Positions 1 to 8,782 of a DNA stretch of 64,000 nucleotides are shown piece after piece (within the stretch, counting starts at the first letter, position 1; every line of letters starts with the position of its first letter). The notes under the pieces are model-generated. The model had not been told where the DNA came from, did no database searches, and was given only the letters and a program-made list of their open reading frames with translations. Both the position numbers and the translations under genes were made by a program. This DNA comes from Clostridiales bacterium (GTDB lineage: Bacteria; Bacillota; Clostridia; Lachnospirales; Lachnospiraceae): contig JAJQBI010000058.1 in NCBI GenBank assembly GCA_021203365.1, positions 1-64,000 of the forward strand. The letters are read 5' to 3'.

Positions 1-122
1 GTTACTTTTCACGGGGTGGGGAAACTGAATAAATAAGAATCTATAGAGCTGTGGTTCAAAAGAACTGCGGCTCTCTTTTCGTAGAATCAGTGGTAAATTT
101 TTTTAAATTTACCACTATTATA

Positions 123-164
123 TTGACAATAGGCTAGTGATGTGATATAATATAGCTATCACTA
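123..164 (+). promoter_or_regulatory. Sigma-A promoter of IS66 copy 1 with an overlapping palindrome
   Basis: TTGACA at 123-128 and TATAAT at 146-151 are separated by exactly 17 nt, a consensus sigma-A promoter. A 7-bp inverted repeat (TAGTGAT at 135-141, ATCACTA at 158-164) brackets the -10 box and ends just before the AGGAGG ribosome binding site of the gene at 178. It could be an operator for self-control of transposition or an RNA hairpin near the start; nothing in the sequence decides between these. Confidence 0.75.
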
Positions 165-177
165 GGAGGTATCAAAT

Positions 178-549
178 ATGGCATCTATAATCAAGAAAAA
201 AGACAAAAAAACAGGTATCACTTATGTTTACGAATCGGAATCTTACTGGGACAAGGAGAAAAAACAACCACGTTCTAAAAGGAAGCTGATCGGCAAGATT
301 GATGAGGAAACAGGGGAAATTGTCCCTACAGCCGGGAGAGGCAGGCCGAAAAAGGATCCGCTGGCTGATATCACAGGGATTTCTTATGCGGATAAAGACC
401 TGCGGGAATTATGCCAAAAGCAGGCTGATAAGCTCCGGTTGGACGAAGATGAAATATCAGCACTTAAAAAGCAGGTCATGGAGCTCACCTTATCTCTGGA
501 AGAGTACAAGAGAAGGCTTATTAAAATACAGGAGCTTTCAGAGATCTGA
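178..549 (+). CDS. IS66-associated small accessory protein
   Basis: This is a 123-residue, lysine-rich protein preceded by AGGAGG and starting at ATG 178. The N-terminal half (about residues 1-60) is basic and contains YESESYWDKEKKQPRSKRK and GRGRPKK, the latter resembling an AT-hook. The C-terminal part is predicted coiled coil. The same gene, clearly homologous, precedes the transposase of the second IS66 element at 3376-3756 (126 aa), so it belongs to this IS subtype. It does not look like the classic TnpA or TnpB of other IS66 elements. A role in DNA binding or in control of transposition is inferred from the basic motif and position only. Confidence 0.7.
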   Translation: MASIIKKKDKKTGITYVYESESYWDKEKKQPRSKRKLIGKIDEETGEIVPTAGRGRPKKDPLADITGISYADKDLRELCQKQADKLRLDEDEISALKKQVMELTLSLEEYKRRLIKIQELSEI

Positions 550-602
550 CAGCAGAGTAAACAAACGTCTGTTTAAGAAAACCCTGTTGGTTGTGTTGTT
601 CA

Positions 603-2395
603 ATGTCAGTATGTCGTTGCGATAAAGATGTTTTTTCGGATCCGGAGGATAAAAAGATAGTGAGTACCCACCAGGATTTACAGATAAATTCATTATCATG
701 CAGGCTCAGGGCTGCAGAAAAAGAGTTGGAATCATTTCGCTCCGGGGAGACTTATAAACAATTACGTGCGGAATACGAGAAGATAATACGGGAACGGGAT
801 GTTACTATTAAAAAGCTGCAAAAAGAGCGGGACGATTTTTCCTTTTCACGTAAAGAGATCACAAGGAACTGGCTGGATGTGCTGGACGATGTTAACAAGG
901 AGCACGGAAAAGAGAACCGGAAACTGAAAAAAGCCATTGCTGAGTTGTTGGATATCGTGGCCAGCCTGACAAACCGGAACACCGAACTGGATGAAAAAAG
1001 AAAACAGGCACTTTCTGATTATTATGAGGCCGCATCAGAGCTTGAGGAAGCGCGCGGACAGATTAAAAAGCTTACCGCACAGGTCAATCATAATTATGAG
1101 AATTCATCCCTGCCTTCATCCAAATGCATCAGCCGGAAGAAGATCACTAATAACAGGGAAAAGACAGGGAAAAAATCCGGTGCCCAGACGGGCATGCCCA
1201 TCATCCGCGGAAAAGGGCCGTACCGGACCATATCGTGGAAGTGCCGACAGAGAAGCGGCTGGAAGAGGATCCCAGATATGTCCCTGCCGGGAACGTCGTT
1301 ACCAAACAAGTGATAGGCATCCGTGTTGTTCCGGTAGTAACTGAATATACGGCTGTAGAATTCTATGACAAAAAGAAAGGCCGCACCGTGCATTCGCCTT
1401 TTCCCGAAGGTGTCGTGGATGATGTGAATTACGATGAATCCATGAAAGCTTTCCTGTTCCTGCTGAACAGCCGGTGCAACGTGTCACTGGAAAAAACGGC
1501 ACAGTTTGTTTCGAATGTCACAGACGGGGCGTTGTCACCATCTGTTGGCATGATAAACGGGTTGTGCCGGGAATTCTCATCGAAGAGCAAAACGGAACAG
1601 GATGAACTGTTCAAGGCACTGCTCGATACACCTGTCATGCATGTGGACGGCACATTGGCAAAAGTAAACGGGAAGAACAGCAATGCTGTCGTATGCAGCA
1701 ATGGCGCAGATACCATGTACTTCGCCCGGGAAAGCAAAGGCCATGCCGGGGTCAAAGGGACACCGGTGGAAACATTCGGCGGGATCCTGATCCACGACCA
1801 TGAAGCTTGTTTTTACGGCTATGGTTCCGACCATCAGGAATGCCTCGTCCATATCGAACGGTATTTAAGGGACAGCATACAGAATGAAAAAGATCTGACC
1901 TGGAACCGGCAGATGCTGGAACTCATACAGGAAATGATCCACGAAAACAACCGTGCTTCAAATGGCATCCCCGATGAAAAGATTGCCGAATTTGAAGAAA
2001 AATATGACGCTATAGTCAAGACGGCAACTGCAGAATACAAAGATGAACCGCCATCAGACTATTACAGGGATGGATACAACTTATATTTAAGAATGGTACA
2101 GTACAAACATAACCATCTCCTGTTCCTGTCAAATCCCATGGTAGCACCTGACAATAACCTGTGTGAGAGGAAAGCCAGAATTTTAAAAGGGAAAATAAAC
2201 CAGGCCATCTCACTGCGAAGTTTTGAGAATCTGACATATTTCTGTGAATGCCTGAGTGTGATTGATCAATTTGCAGCAAAAGATTCTGATGGTCTTTACC
2301 GATCAGTGCAAGAGATTTTCAAGCGCAAAAAAACAAAACCCAGACAACCAGATCTTTCGACAGACAATTCAACATTTCCTCAAAAGACCAAATAA
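603..2395 (+). pseudogene. IS66-family transposase, broken by a frameshift
   Basis: The N-terminal part (603 to about 1190) is a long coiled coil ending in NNREKTGKKSGAQTG, the basic linker typical of IS66 transposases. The reading frame then shifts: the second frame encodes GHAHHPRKRAVPDHIVEVPTE and continues to 2395 with the DDE core, with D in MHVDGTLAKVNG, D in LIHDHEACFYGYG and E in NNLCERKARILKGK. Comparison with the intact homologue at 3795-5477 places a one-base deletion near 1190-1196. No slippery heptamer is evident there, so programmed frameshifting is unlikely and the gene is probably dead. The start is taken at ATG 603; a TTG at 591 is possible. Confidence 0.8.
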
Positions 2396-2492
2396 GGGAT
2401 TCAAAAGAATCCCCTATTGGTGTGCCTTATTTCCCCACCCCGTGAATAGTAACCAGGCGGTTGTTTCCATGCTTAGGAGTTTGAAAAAATGC

Positions 2493-2521
2493 TTGAAACA
2501 GGCGGCCCGTTATGGTATAGT
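2493..2521 (+). promoter_or_regulatory. Promoter of the putative antitoxin RNA
   Basis: TTGAAA at 2493-2498 and TATAGT at 2516-2521 are separated by 17 nt, close to the sigma-A consensus. No open reading frame with a ribosome binding site follows. The transcript would run into the strong hairpin at 2600-2641, which makes a short RNA the natural product. Confidence 0.7.
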
Positions 2522-2527
2522 ATGGAT

Positions 2528-2643
2528 AGAAAAAGGACACCTGCTGCGAACAGGTGCCCTTAGGAGCTACCGATAGACGGTTAGCCCAATTAACTAGTCA
2601 GGAATAGCCGCTCAGTTGATCAGACCGGGGCGGCTATTCCTGT
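2528..2643 (+). ncRNA. Putative type I antitoxin RNA (about 115 nt)
   Basis: This RNA is predicted between the promoter at 2493-2521 and the terminator hairpin at 2600-2641. It would start with a CACCTG...CAGGTG stem-loop (about 2538-2556). Its 3' end overlaps the 3' end of the toxin gene on the opposite strand, so the two transcripts would pair over the shared terminator region. A stretch at about 2559-2586 (GAGCTACCGATAGACGGTTAG) also occurs in related form, in the same sense as the toxin mRNA, in the toxin leader at about 2805-2850. The layout matches BsrG/SR4-like and TxpA/RatA-like pairs of Firmicutes. No homology search supports it. Confidence 0.55.
2600..2641. terminator. Bidirectional hairpin shared by the toxin mRNA and antitoxin RNA
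   Basis: AGGAATAGCCG at 2600-2610 pairs perfectly with CGGCTATTCCT at 2631-2641 around a 20-nt loop. It lies at the convergent 3' ends of the toxin gene (minus strand, stop at 2634) and the predicted RNA (plus strand). The flanking U-tracts are weak on both sides. Confidence 0.6.
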
Positions 2644-2732
2644 GTCTTATTACTATCCTTGCCGAACTCGTATCCAAGTCCGAAGCAGGATAAGCATAAA
2701 CTTATTACTGCGATCAAATCAAGAATACTCAT
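2634..2732 (-). CDS. Putative type I toxin, small hydrophobic peptide
   Basis: A 32-residue peptide begins MSILDLIAVISLCLSCFGLG, followed by a polar tail YEFGKDSNKTQE. About residues 3-21 form a single membrane segment. The start is fixed by AAAGGAGGG ten bases upstream of the ATG (rc of 2742-2750). Size, one membrane helix and charged C-terminus fit the holin-like or TxpA/BsrG class of type I toxins, which damage the cell membrane when made in excess. The 5' leader (2733 to about 2850) is long and rich in inverted repeats, such as CCCTCGA/TCGAGGG at about 2793-2810, as in toxins whose translation is gated by RNA structure. A convergent antisense RNA overlaps the 3' end. Confidence 0.6.
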   Translation of the reverse strand: MSILDLIAVISLCLSCFGLGYEFGKDSNKTQE

Positions 2733-2922
2733 TGGCTTAGCCCTCCTTTCACCGGATTCCCTTTCGGGTTTCTATGTAAACGAGGGTCACAGTCCCTCGA
2801 AATCGAGGGCTAACCGCCTACCGTACCATCGTGGTTGGTAGCTCTTAGAAAGGATACTACCATCAACTGACAAAATTATCCACAGGAAATTGAACTTTTT
2901 GATTGAAAATGAAGCATCTCAG

Positions 2923-3000
2923 GTTACTTTTCACGGGGTGGGGAAACTGAATAAATAAGAATCTATAGAGCTGTGGTTCAAAAGAACTGCGGCTCTCTTT
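2923..3000 (+). repeat. 78-bp perfect copy of the IS66 copy 1 left end
   Basis: Bases 2923-3000 are identical to 1-78 over all 78 positions and diverge at the next base, where IS200 sequence begins. This is the terminal repeat and leader of a further IS66 copy whose body is missing. It has been replaced by the IS200 remnant and then by IS66 copy 2. Complete identity implies recent origin or gene conversion. Confidence 0.85.
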
Positions 3001-3270
3001 GTTAGGGCATGGCCCTGTTCTCCATTGTGGAGTTTTTCGTTGTTCCGAAAAACGGAGCTTTGGAGAACAAATAAACCACCTGCTATGCGGGTGGTTGGGA
3101 TAGCTTTAGCGTTGTGTAAAAAACCTCCAGTGATATAATAAAAACAGGTTCGCCAACCGTTTTATTAATCAAAGGAGGTAGTCCAAATGGACAATAATAT
3201 TTTATCACATGCCACATGGAATTGTAAGTATCATATAGTTTTTGCACCGAAATTTAGAAGAAAAATGTTA
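3001..3270 (+). mobile_element. IS200/IS605-family left end and truncated tnpA
   Basis: The segment contains a hairpin AACCACC/GGTGGTT (3074-3080, 3090-3096), the kind of left-end stem recognised by Y1 transposases of the IS200 family. A GGAGG site and ATG at 3187 follow. The 28 codons present read MDNNILSHATWNCKYHIVFA then PKFRRKML, which is the conserved N-terminus of IS200 TnpA including the NCKYHIVFAPK signature. The gene is cut at 3267-3270 by the left end of IS66 copy 2. The catalytic tyrosine and HUH motif are missing and the remainder does not reappear after 5581, so it is a dead fragment. Confidence 0.85.
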
Positions 3271-3375
3271 CAAGTCACACCCTAACCAGAGTTAATTGAG
3301 ATGTTTATAATTCAATTAATCGAAGATAGGAAATAGGCATATGATACAATAAATATATGACAAGGAGGCGCTGAA

Positions 3376-3756
3376 ATGGCAATAGTGAAGTACAAAAACC
3401 AGTCCGGAATAACATATGCATATGAATCCATTTCCGTATGGGATCCTGAGAAAAAACAGGCCAGGCCAAAACGTAAGTATCTCGGGCGGGGCGATCCTGA
3501 AACTGGCGAAATTATCCCGACCACTGGCAAAAGGGGACGTCCAAAAAAATCAGAGCCTGTTGAGGAAGCCCCCGGCTCATCGACAACGGATTTTAAGTCC
3601 TTATATGGCGAGTGCGCTGCTTCCCTGAAAAAATCAGAAGAAATGCAAAAGCGGCTTCTGGCGGAAAACGAAATCCTGCGGGAACAAAACCAAAAGCTGG
3701 AGGGACTGATTTCATCCATCCATCAATTAACCAAAGATTTCAGCACTGGCAGCTGA
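3376..3756 (+). CDS. IS66-associated small accessory protein
   Basis: A 126-residue protein starts at ATG 3376 after AAGGAGG. The N-terminus MAIVKYKNQSGITYAYES and the basic KRGRPKK stretch match the homologous gene of IS66 copy 1 at 178-549. Residues from about 75 on form a coiled coil (KSEEMQKRLLAENEILREQN). It ends 38 bases before the transposase start and is probably co-transcribed and translated with it. Function is not established; DNA binding through the AT-hook-like motif or oligomerisation with the coiled-coil N-terminus of the transposase is a guess. Confidence 0.75.
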   Translation: MAIVKYKNQSGITYAYESISVWDPEKKQARPKRKYLGRGDPETGEIIPTTGKRGRPKKSEPVEEAPGSSTTDFKSLYGECAASLKKSEEMQKRLLAENEILREQNQKLEGLISSIHQLTKDFSTGS

Positions 3757-3794
3757 AAGTATCCTGTCAGGCAGCATTTTGGGAGGATTTATCT

Positions 3795-5477
3795 ATGTAT
3801 GTGGATTATGACAGGTATGTTCTTCAGCAAAACCGGATCAAGGCCCTTGAAGACAAAGTCAAAGGCTTCGAAAGTGGTGAGATGTACACAAAAATGGAAA
3901 AGGGCCAGCGGAGGCAGCGGGCTTATTATGAACGCCAGATCCGTAAGTGCAAAAAAGACCTTGCTGCCTCCCGTGAACGTGAAAAACGCAGCAGGGACAT
4001 GTGGTTCCAGGTTTTCCAGGATGTCCAGGATGAGTGCCGGAAAGAACTGGCCCGGAAAGACCGGCAATTGGAGGAAATGTCTGAGAAACTGTCAAAATCC
4101 GAAGCAAAAATAAAAAAACTCCAGGAAAAAGTGCGCGAAAAAAACGGAGAAGCCATACAGGCCAGGGCGGAAACCCAGGAAGAAAAAGAAAAAAACCAGA
4201 AACTCCAGGCGCAGGTCAGCCGCAACTTCAGGAATTCGTCACAGCCGTCATCGAAAGATTCTTTCCGCAGCAAGGTCGTCAATAACCGGGAAAAGACCGG
4301 GAAAAAAACCGGCGCACAGCCGGGGCATCCAGGGCACCGCCGTAAGAGGCATGAAATAAACGGAGGTTCTGTTTTTATCCCGGCCCCGCCGGAAATTGAA
4401 AAGGGCCCGGACTATTACAGGGTAAACGGCGAGGTACACAAACAGGTTGTCAGCGTAAAGCTGATGGCCACGGTTACGGATTATTGGTCCTATTGTTACC
4501 GTGACCGTAAAACCGGCACAAAATATCACCCGCCGTTCCCGGAGAACATTCAACTGGATGTTAATTATGACAAGAGCGTCAAGGCACTGATATTTTTGAT
4601 GAAGAACCATCTTAATGTAACAGAAGCGAAAATCAGTGAATTCCTGTCAGAAATGACAGGCGGCGGGATCCAGGTGTCACGAGGCATGATCAATAACATC
4701 AACCGCGAATTTTCCGAAAAAAGTGAGAAAGAGCGGGAAGAAATATTTTCCGGCCTGGTTGTGTCTGATGTCCTGTACAGTGACATGACCGGAGCCCGGA
4801 TGAATGGGGACCTGAAAAATATCGTAGTATGTACGGACGGAACAGATATATTATACTTCTTCAGGGACACAAAAGGCGATGATGCCATCACAGGGACGCC
4901 GGTGGAATTTTTTACAAATGTTCTGCTCCACGACCACGATAAGACTTTTTACCATTACGGGAGTGCGCATCAGGAATGCAATGAGCATCATCTCCGGTAT
5001 TTAAAAGGTGCTTCTGAAATGGAACCGAACCTGACATGGCACAAAAAGATGCGCAGTCTGCTGCAGGAGATGAATCTCACGCGGGAAAAACAGGGGAGAA
5101 AATCAGATCAGAAGCAGATAGATGATTTTGAAAACCGTTATAATGAAATCGTTGAGCTGGCAGACAAAGAGTACTACGACAATCCCCCGTCCCGGTATTA
5201 TAGGAAAGGATTCAACCTGTCGAAAGAGTTCCGGGAGTACAAAGAGTCTGTTCTTCATTTCTTAAGAGATCCGAAAGCGGATTTTACCAACAACGCATCG
5301 GAAAGAGGATGCAGGAAAGCCAAGCGGCACCTGGCGGTTTCCGGAACTTTCCGCGGGAACACGAATCACAGCGGGATTGAGTACTGTGACGCCATGGGAG
5401 TACTCCAGACATACCGGGCAAGAGGTGAAGATATTTACAAGATAGTCACTGAGATTTTCCAACGGGCAAAGCCATAG
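3795..5477 (+). CDS. IS66-family transposase (DDE)
   Basis: A 560-residue protein starts at ATG 3795, preceded by GGGAGGA; an upstream in-frame extension lacks a ribosome binding site. Domains in order: coiled coil (about 10-150), the basic IS66 linker NNREKTGKKTGAQPGHPGH (about 165-185), a zinc-binding-type segment, then the DDE catalytic core. Likely catalytic residues are the D of LYSDMTGARMNG, the D of LLHDHDKTFYHYG and the E of NNASERGCRKAKRH. It catalyses cut-and-paste or replicative transposition of this element. No frameshift or internal stop is seen, so this copy may be active and may act on related ends elsewhere. Confidence 0.9.
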   Translation: MYVDYDRYVLQQNRIKALEDKVKGFESGEMYTKMEKGQRRQRAYYERQIRKCKKDLAASREREKRSRDMWFQVFQDVQDECRKELARKDRQLEEMSEKLSKSEAKIKKLQEKVREKNGEAIQARAETQEEKEKNQKLQAQVSRNFRNSSQPSSKDSFRSKVVNNREKTGKKTGAQPGHPGHRRKRHEINGGSVFIPAPPEIEKGPDYYRVNGEVHKQVVSVKLMATVTDYWSYCYRDRKTGTKYHPPFPENIQLDVNYDKSVKALIFLMKNHLNVTEAKISEFLSEMTGGGIQVSRGMINNINREFSEKSEKEREEIFSGLVVSDVLYSDMTGARMNGDLKNIVVCTDGTDILYFFRDTKGDDAITGTPVEFFTNVLLHDHDKTFYHYGSAHQECNEHHLRYLKGASEMEPNLTWHKKMRSLLQEMNLTREKQGRKSDQKQIDDFENRYNEIVELADKEYYDNPPSRYYRKGFNLSKEFREYKESVLHFLRDPKADFTNNASERGCRKAKRHLAVSGTFRGNTNHSGIEYCDAMGVLQTYRARGEDIYKIVTEIFQRAKP

Positions 5478-5755
5478 AAAAACGAATATCGGCAGCATCA
5501 TATCTCCATTAGGTGGGGAACTATGATGCTGCCCGTTTTTCGTCATGATGTTTTTTCTCTGGTCATGATGTGACTTGTAACTATTCGTCAGGTCATTTCA
5601 GTAAGATAAAGTGGTTGACAGTAAAGAATTAAAAGCTTATCATTTTAAAATAAAGGCTGAAAGTTCCTAAAGAGATAATTTTGCCTTTGATTTGTTACAG
5701 GCAGAATTAGGTTTTATTTCTTAGAATGGTTTCTTAAGAAAAAGGAGAGTTGAAC

Positions 5756-7285
5756 ATGATTCCTTTAAAAATAGATACCTTGCTGGCTGGTCGGGTTGTT
5801 GAGCAGAACCGCGTAGAATACAAAGAAGGGTGGAACCCAAATGATATAGTACGCACAATTTGCGCGTTTGCAAATGATTATTCCAACGTGAACGGCGGAT
5901 ATCTTGTTATTGGTGTAAAAGAAGAGAATGGTATTCCGCAATTCCCTCTTGCCGGAGTGCCAAAAGAGCTGCTTGATGATATCCAGCAGGAAATTTTTCA
6001 ATACTGTAATAAAATTGTACCAAGATACATTCCTAAAATAGAGGTGGTAAATTACCATAATTCAGACGTGTATTTACTTTATCTCTGGTGCTCGGCGGGT
6101 GACAGCGGCCCTTATCAGGCACCTGTGGATGTATATTTTGAAAAAGGGCGGAAAGCCGATAAGAGGATGCAGTATTGGATTCGACCAGCATCTCTGACTA
6201 CGTCTGCAAAGACTGACGAAGTAGCAGAGCTTTTTGATAAATTTAATTCGGTGCCGTTTGATGATCGTGTAAATCGTCGTGCCGGAATTGAGCATATCCG
6301 GCGTGCTTATGTGGAAGATTTTTTGAGAGAAAGTAACAGTTCTCTGGTACAGGAGATAAACAATCTGACATTGGAGGAGATTTTAGTTTCATTGGAAGTG
6401 GCGAATGAAACAGATACGGATCATGAAATCCGTAATATCGGGGTTCTGATGTTCGCGGATCACCCGGAGAAATTGATTCCGGGTGCGCAGATTGATTTGG
6501 TCTGGTTTCATAATGAAGAAGCGGAAGCATCGGATGATTTTACGGAAAAAACATTTACTGGTCCTATTTGGAAACAGATCAGAGATGCCCTCGATTATAT
6601 CAAAAACAATGTAATGGTGGAGAAGGTTGTAAAGATACAGGGAGAAGCAAAGGCGGAGCGATATTTTAACTATCCCTATAATGCTTTGGAAGAAGCCCTG
6701 GTCAACGCAGAATTTCACAAATTATATCGGGATCCGGAACCAGTGGAAATCAGGATATATGTGGACTATATTCAGATTATTAACTATCCAGGGCCGTATC
6801 GTTGGATTGATATGGACAAGTTTGCGGCCGGGAAAGTAAGAGCTCGCAAATATCGTAATCGGCGGATTGGTGAATTTTTAAAAGACATCGATCTGTCCGA
6901 GAAGCAATCGACAGGTATTACAAAGATATTACGTGAGCTGCAAAAGAATGGCTCACCGGAACCGGAATTTGAGACAGACGAGGACAGGACATATTTGATT
7001 ACGACAATTCGATGCAGAGAAGGATTCGCCTATAGTCGAATGGGCGAATCAATGGGCGAATCAATAGTGGAAATATTGTCTGAACATATGTCTAAGCTTG
7101 AACAGAAGCGGATGTATGTGATTATAGAGTATTTACATCAAAATGAGAAAATTAAGAGTAATACAGCTGCAGAATTGTTAAATGTACAGATAAAAACGGC
7201 TGGATCATTGCTTCGAAAGGCGGAAAAATCTGGCATACTTACTAGTGATGGAAAAACAAAGTCCAAAGTTTATTTTTTGAAATAG
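5756..7285 (+). CDS. AlbA_2 (Schlafen-type) DNA-binding protein with C-terminal winged helix
   Basis: The protein has 509 residues. ATG 5756 is chosen because AAAGGAGAG lies 7 nt upstream; a TTG two codons earlier is less likely. The N-terminal AlbA_2 domain (about 10-130) shows EYKEGWNPNDIVRTICAFAND and GGYLVIGVKEENG. It is followed by an ATP-binding/RecG-like C-terminal domain (about 260-400) containing YPYNALEEALVNAEFHKLY. A linker with the tandem repeat MGESMGES precedes a winged helix (about 440-509). Such proteins are usually annotated as transcriptional regulators or RecG-like and are frequent near mobile elements and in defence loci. Here it stands alone between IS elements, so its role is unknown. 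Confidence 0.75.
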   Translation: MIPLKIDTLLAGRVVEQNRVEYKEGWNPNDIVRTICAFANDYSNVNGGYLVIGVKEENGIPQFPLAGVPKELLDDIQQEIFQYCNKIVPRYIPKIEVVNYHNSDVYLLYLWCSAGDSGPYQAPVDVYFEKGRKADKRMQYWIRPASLTTSAKTDEVAELFDKFNSVPFDDRVNRRAGIEHIRRAYVEDFLRESNSSLVQEINNLTLEEILVSLEVANETDTDHEIRNIGVLMFADHPEKLIPGAQIDLVWFHNEEAEASDDFTEKTFTGPIWKQIRDALDYIKNNVMVEKVVKIQGEAKAERYFNYPYNALEEALVNAEFHKLYRDPEPVEIRIYVDYIQIINYPGPYRWIDMDKFAAGKVRARKYRNRRIGEFLKDIDLSEKQSTGITKILRELQKNGSPEPEFETDEDRTYLITTIRCREGFAYSRMGESMGESIVEILSEHMSKLEQKRMYVIIEYLHQNEKIKSNTAAELLNVQIKTAGSLLRKAEKSGILTSDGKTKSKVYFLK

Positions 7286-7342
7286 AAGGATTCGCCCATA
7301 GTTGAATGGGCGAATCAATGGGCGAATTAATGGGCGAATTAT
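7024..7342 (+). repeat. ATGGGCGAATCA tandem repeats inside and after the AlbA_2 gene
   Basis: Inside the gene (about 7022-7065) the string GGATTCGCC is followed by two ATGGGCGAATCA units coding for MGES-MGES. About 240 bp later, just after the stop codon (about 7289-7342), the same GGATTCGCC context recurs with three ATGGGCGAATNA units. The 45-bp segment has evidently been duplicated across the gene end. Short repeats of 12 bp keep the reading frame, so unit number could vary linker length. Confidence 0.7.
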
Positions 7343-7372
7343 TTTAGGGACCGATAGGTTAATTCTTTTTGT

Positions 7373-7541
7373 AAAACTCGTAAGTAGTAATCCGTTTTTT
7401 ATCCGCTCATATGTTTTTTCAAGTTCTGATGTTGCTTCATAATAATTGGGAAGTTCTTTTTCCTTTCTTTCTGGTCCAGTTCGGCATTCTGGTTTTTCAG
7501 GCTCATCACGTTATCCAGAAGTTTAACAATGTTTTTTTAGA
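7373..7541 (-). pseudogene. Relict IS66 transposase, distal coiled-coil fragment
   Basis: Reading the minus strand gives IVKLLDNVMSLKNQNAELDQ and, after a frameshift, NYYEATSELEKTYERIKN. These align with ELLDIVASLTNRNTELDE and DYYEAASELEEARGQIKK of the IS66 copy 1 transposase. It is the continuation of the fragment at 9150-9400, the two being separated by the IS110 element. Multiple stops and frameshifts show it is dead. Confidence 0.6.
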
Positions 7542-7650
7542 CAATATGTAATGACCTCCAATTTGCAGCAACGTGGATTTACCTGTATACTGTAGATTGG
7601 AAAAAATCAAGGATAACAGGGATTACCGCATACAAATGGAGGTCATACAA

Positions 7651-8770
7651 ATGAATTATAGCACAGTTTACGTAGGAATGGATGTATACAAGGAAACTTT
7701 TTCTCTTTGCTGTTAACAAATGAGAAAGAACAGGCTGAGTACTGTCAGAAAGTTGACGGTCACTACAGTAAAGTCCTCAACTATCTGGAAGCCATGCGTT
7801 TCCACTACGGAGACGATGTCGTGTTTATATGCGGTTATGAGGCTGGCCGCCTCGGGTTTACATTGTATCATCAACTTACCGACCATCATGTGAAATGCGT
7901 GATCCTGGCTCCAACAACAATGTTAAAGCCGTCTGGTAAGAAAAAGGTGAAAACGGACAAACGCGATGTTGCCCTGATCGCCAGATGCCTGGCTCATCAT
8001 GATTACCATCCGGTGCATGTGCCAACCGACAAGGATGAGCAGGTGAAAGAGTTCATTCGCATGCGTGATGATCACAAGCTGGCATTGAAAAAGATAAAAC
8101 AACAGATTCTTGCATTCTGTCTGCGGCATAATTGTAGATATGAGGAAGGCTCCAGCAAATGGACGCAGGCTCATTTGAAATGGCTCCGTTCACTTAAACT
8201 GGATGATATCTATCAGGAAATCCTGACAGAATACCTTGCAACCTACGATCAACTGACCGACAAGCTGGAACGTCTTGATCGCCGGATCGAGGAACTGGCT
8301 CAGGATGAGGACTATAAGGAAAACGTCCACAAGCTGTCCTGTTTTCTTGGGATCAGAACACAGACAGCGTTGTCAGCTATTGTGGAGACCGGAGATTTCA
8401 AGCGTTTTTTTCTGCTGAGAAATATGCTTCTTACCTGGGTCTCACACCAGGCGAGGACTCAAGCGGCGACAGCCAGAACCGTCTGGGAATCACCAAAGCA
8501 GGCAATACACACCTGCGAAGGCTTTTGGTAGAATCCGCTCAGAGCTACACGAGAGGCCAGATCGGATATAAATCGAAGGGACTCAAAGCCAGGCAGGCCG
8601 GAAACTCAGCGGATGTTATCGTTTATGCTGACAAAGCAAATGAGCGTCTCAGGCGACGATACTATAAGATGGTTCTCGGCAACAACAAGAAAACAAACGT
8701 AGCCAGGACAGCAATCGCAAGGGAACTTGCGTGTTTCATCTGGGGCATGATGACCGGTAACATTGCGTGA
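7651..8770 (+). pseudogene. IS110-family transposase with two frameshifts
   Basis: The start MNYSTVYVGMDVYKETFSLC (ATG 7651 after GGAGG) carries the first DEDD aspartate in GMDVYK. The frame is lost near 7705 and resumes as LLTNEKEQAEYCQKVDGHYS, with CGYEAGRLGFTLYHQL and KTDKRDVALIARCLA (DEDD domain). A second break occurs at the T-run near 8405-8411. The third segment encodes SAEKYASYLGLTPGEDSSGD then ITKAGNTHLRRLLVESAQSY, the conserved C-terminal serine region (transposase_20), ending at 8770. With one base restored at each site it would be a normal full-length protein of about 370 residues. Both breaks could be real decay or homopolymer sequencing error. Confidence 0.85.
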
Positions 8771-8782
8771 TAGTAGATATCA

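Larger units (their letters stand above)
1..2453 (+). mobile_element. IS66-family insertion sequence, copy 1 (frameshifted)
   Basis: The element is bounded by terminal inverted repeats that begin GTTACT and continue into TTCACGGGGTGGGGAAA. The left arm is 1-24 and the right arm 2430-2453, with one mismatch in 24. It contains a small accessory gene and a large IS66 transposase broken by a frameshift. The left end coincides with the first base of the window, so the left flank and any target duplication cannot be seen. A perfect 78-bp copy of the left end recurs at 2923-3000. The family call rests on the transposase, the boundaries on the inverted repeat. Confidence 0.85.
3267..5581 (+). mobile_element. 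IS66-family insertion sequence, copy 2 (apparently intact)
   Basis: The ends are inverted repeats starting GTTACAAGTCACA at 3267 and, on the opposite strand, at 5581. Matching continues imperfectly through about 22 bases. Both ends share the GTTAC tip with IS66 copy 1, but the rest differs, so this is a related but distinct element. It carries the small accessory gene and a full-length transposase. The 8 bases on either side (3259-3266 and 5582-5589) are not a direct repeat, so the expected 8-bp target duplication is absent. A deletion or recombination at one flank would explain this and the truncated IS200. Confidence 0.85.

Noticed and set aside
603-2395. Programmed frameshifting in the IS66 copy 1 transposase
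   Set aside because: No slippery heptamer or stimulatory structure is apparent near 1190, and the homologous copy at 3795 is in a single frame.
2659-2841. A 60-aa plus-strand frame opposite the toxin
   Set aside because: No ribosome binding site and a biased, low-complexity product; it is antisense to the toxin gene and its leader.
2923-3000. The 78-bp repeat as a CRISPR or attachment site
   Set aside because: There are only two copies, and one is the left end of an IS66 element; no spacer array or integrase is present.
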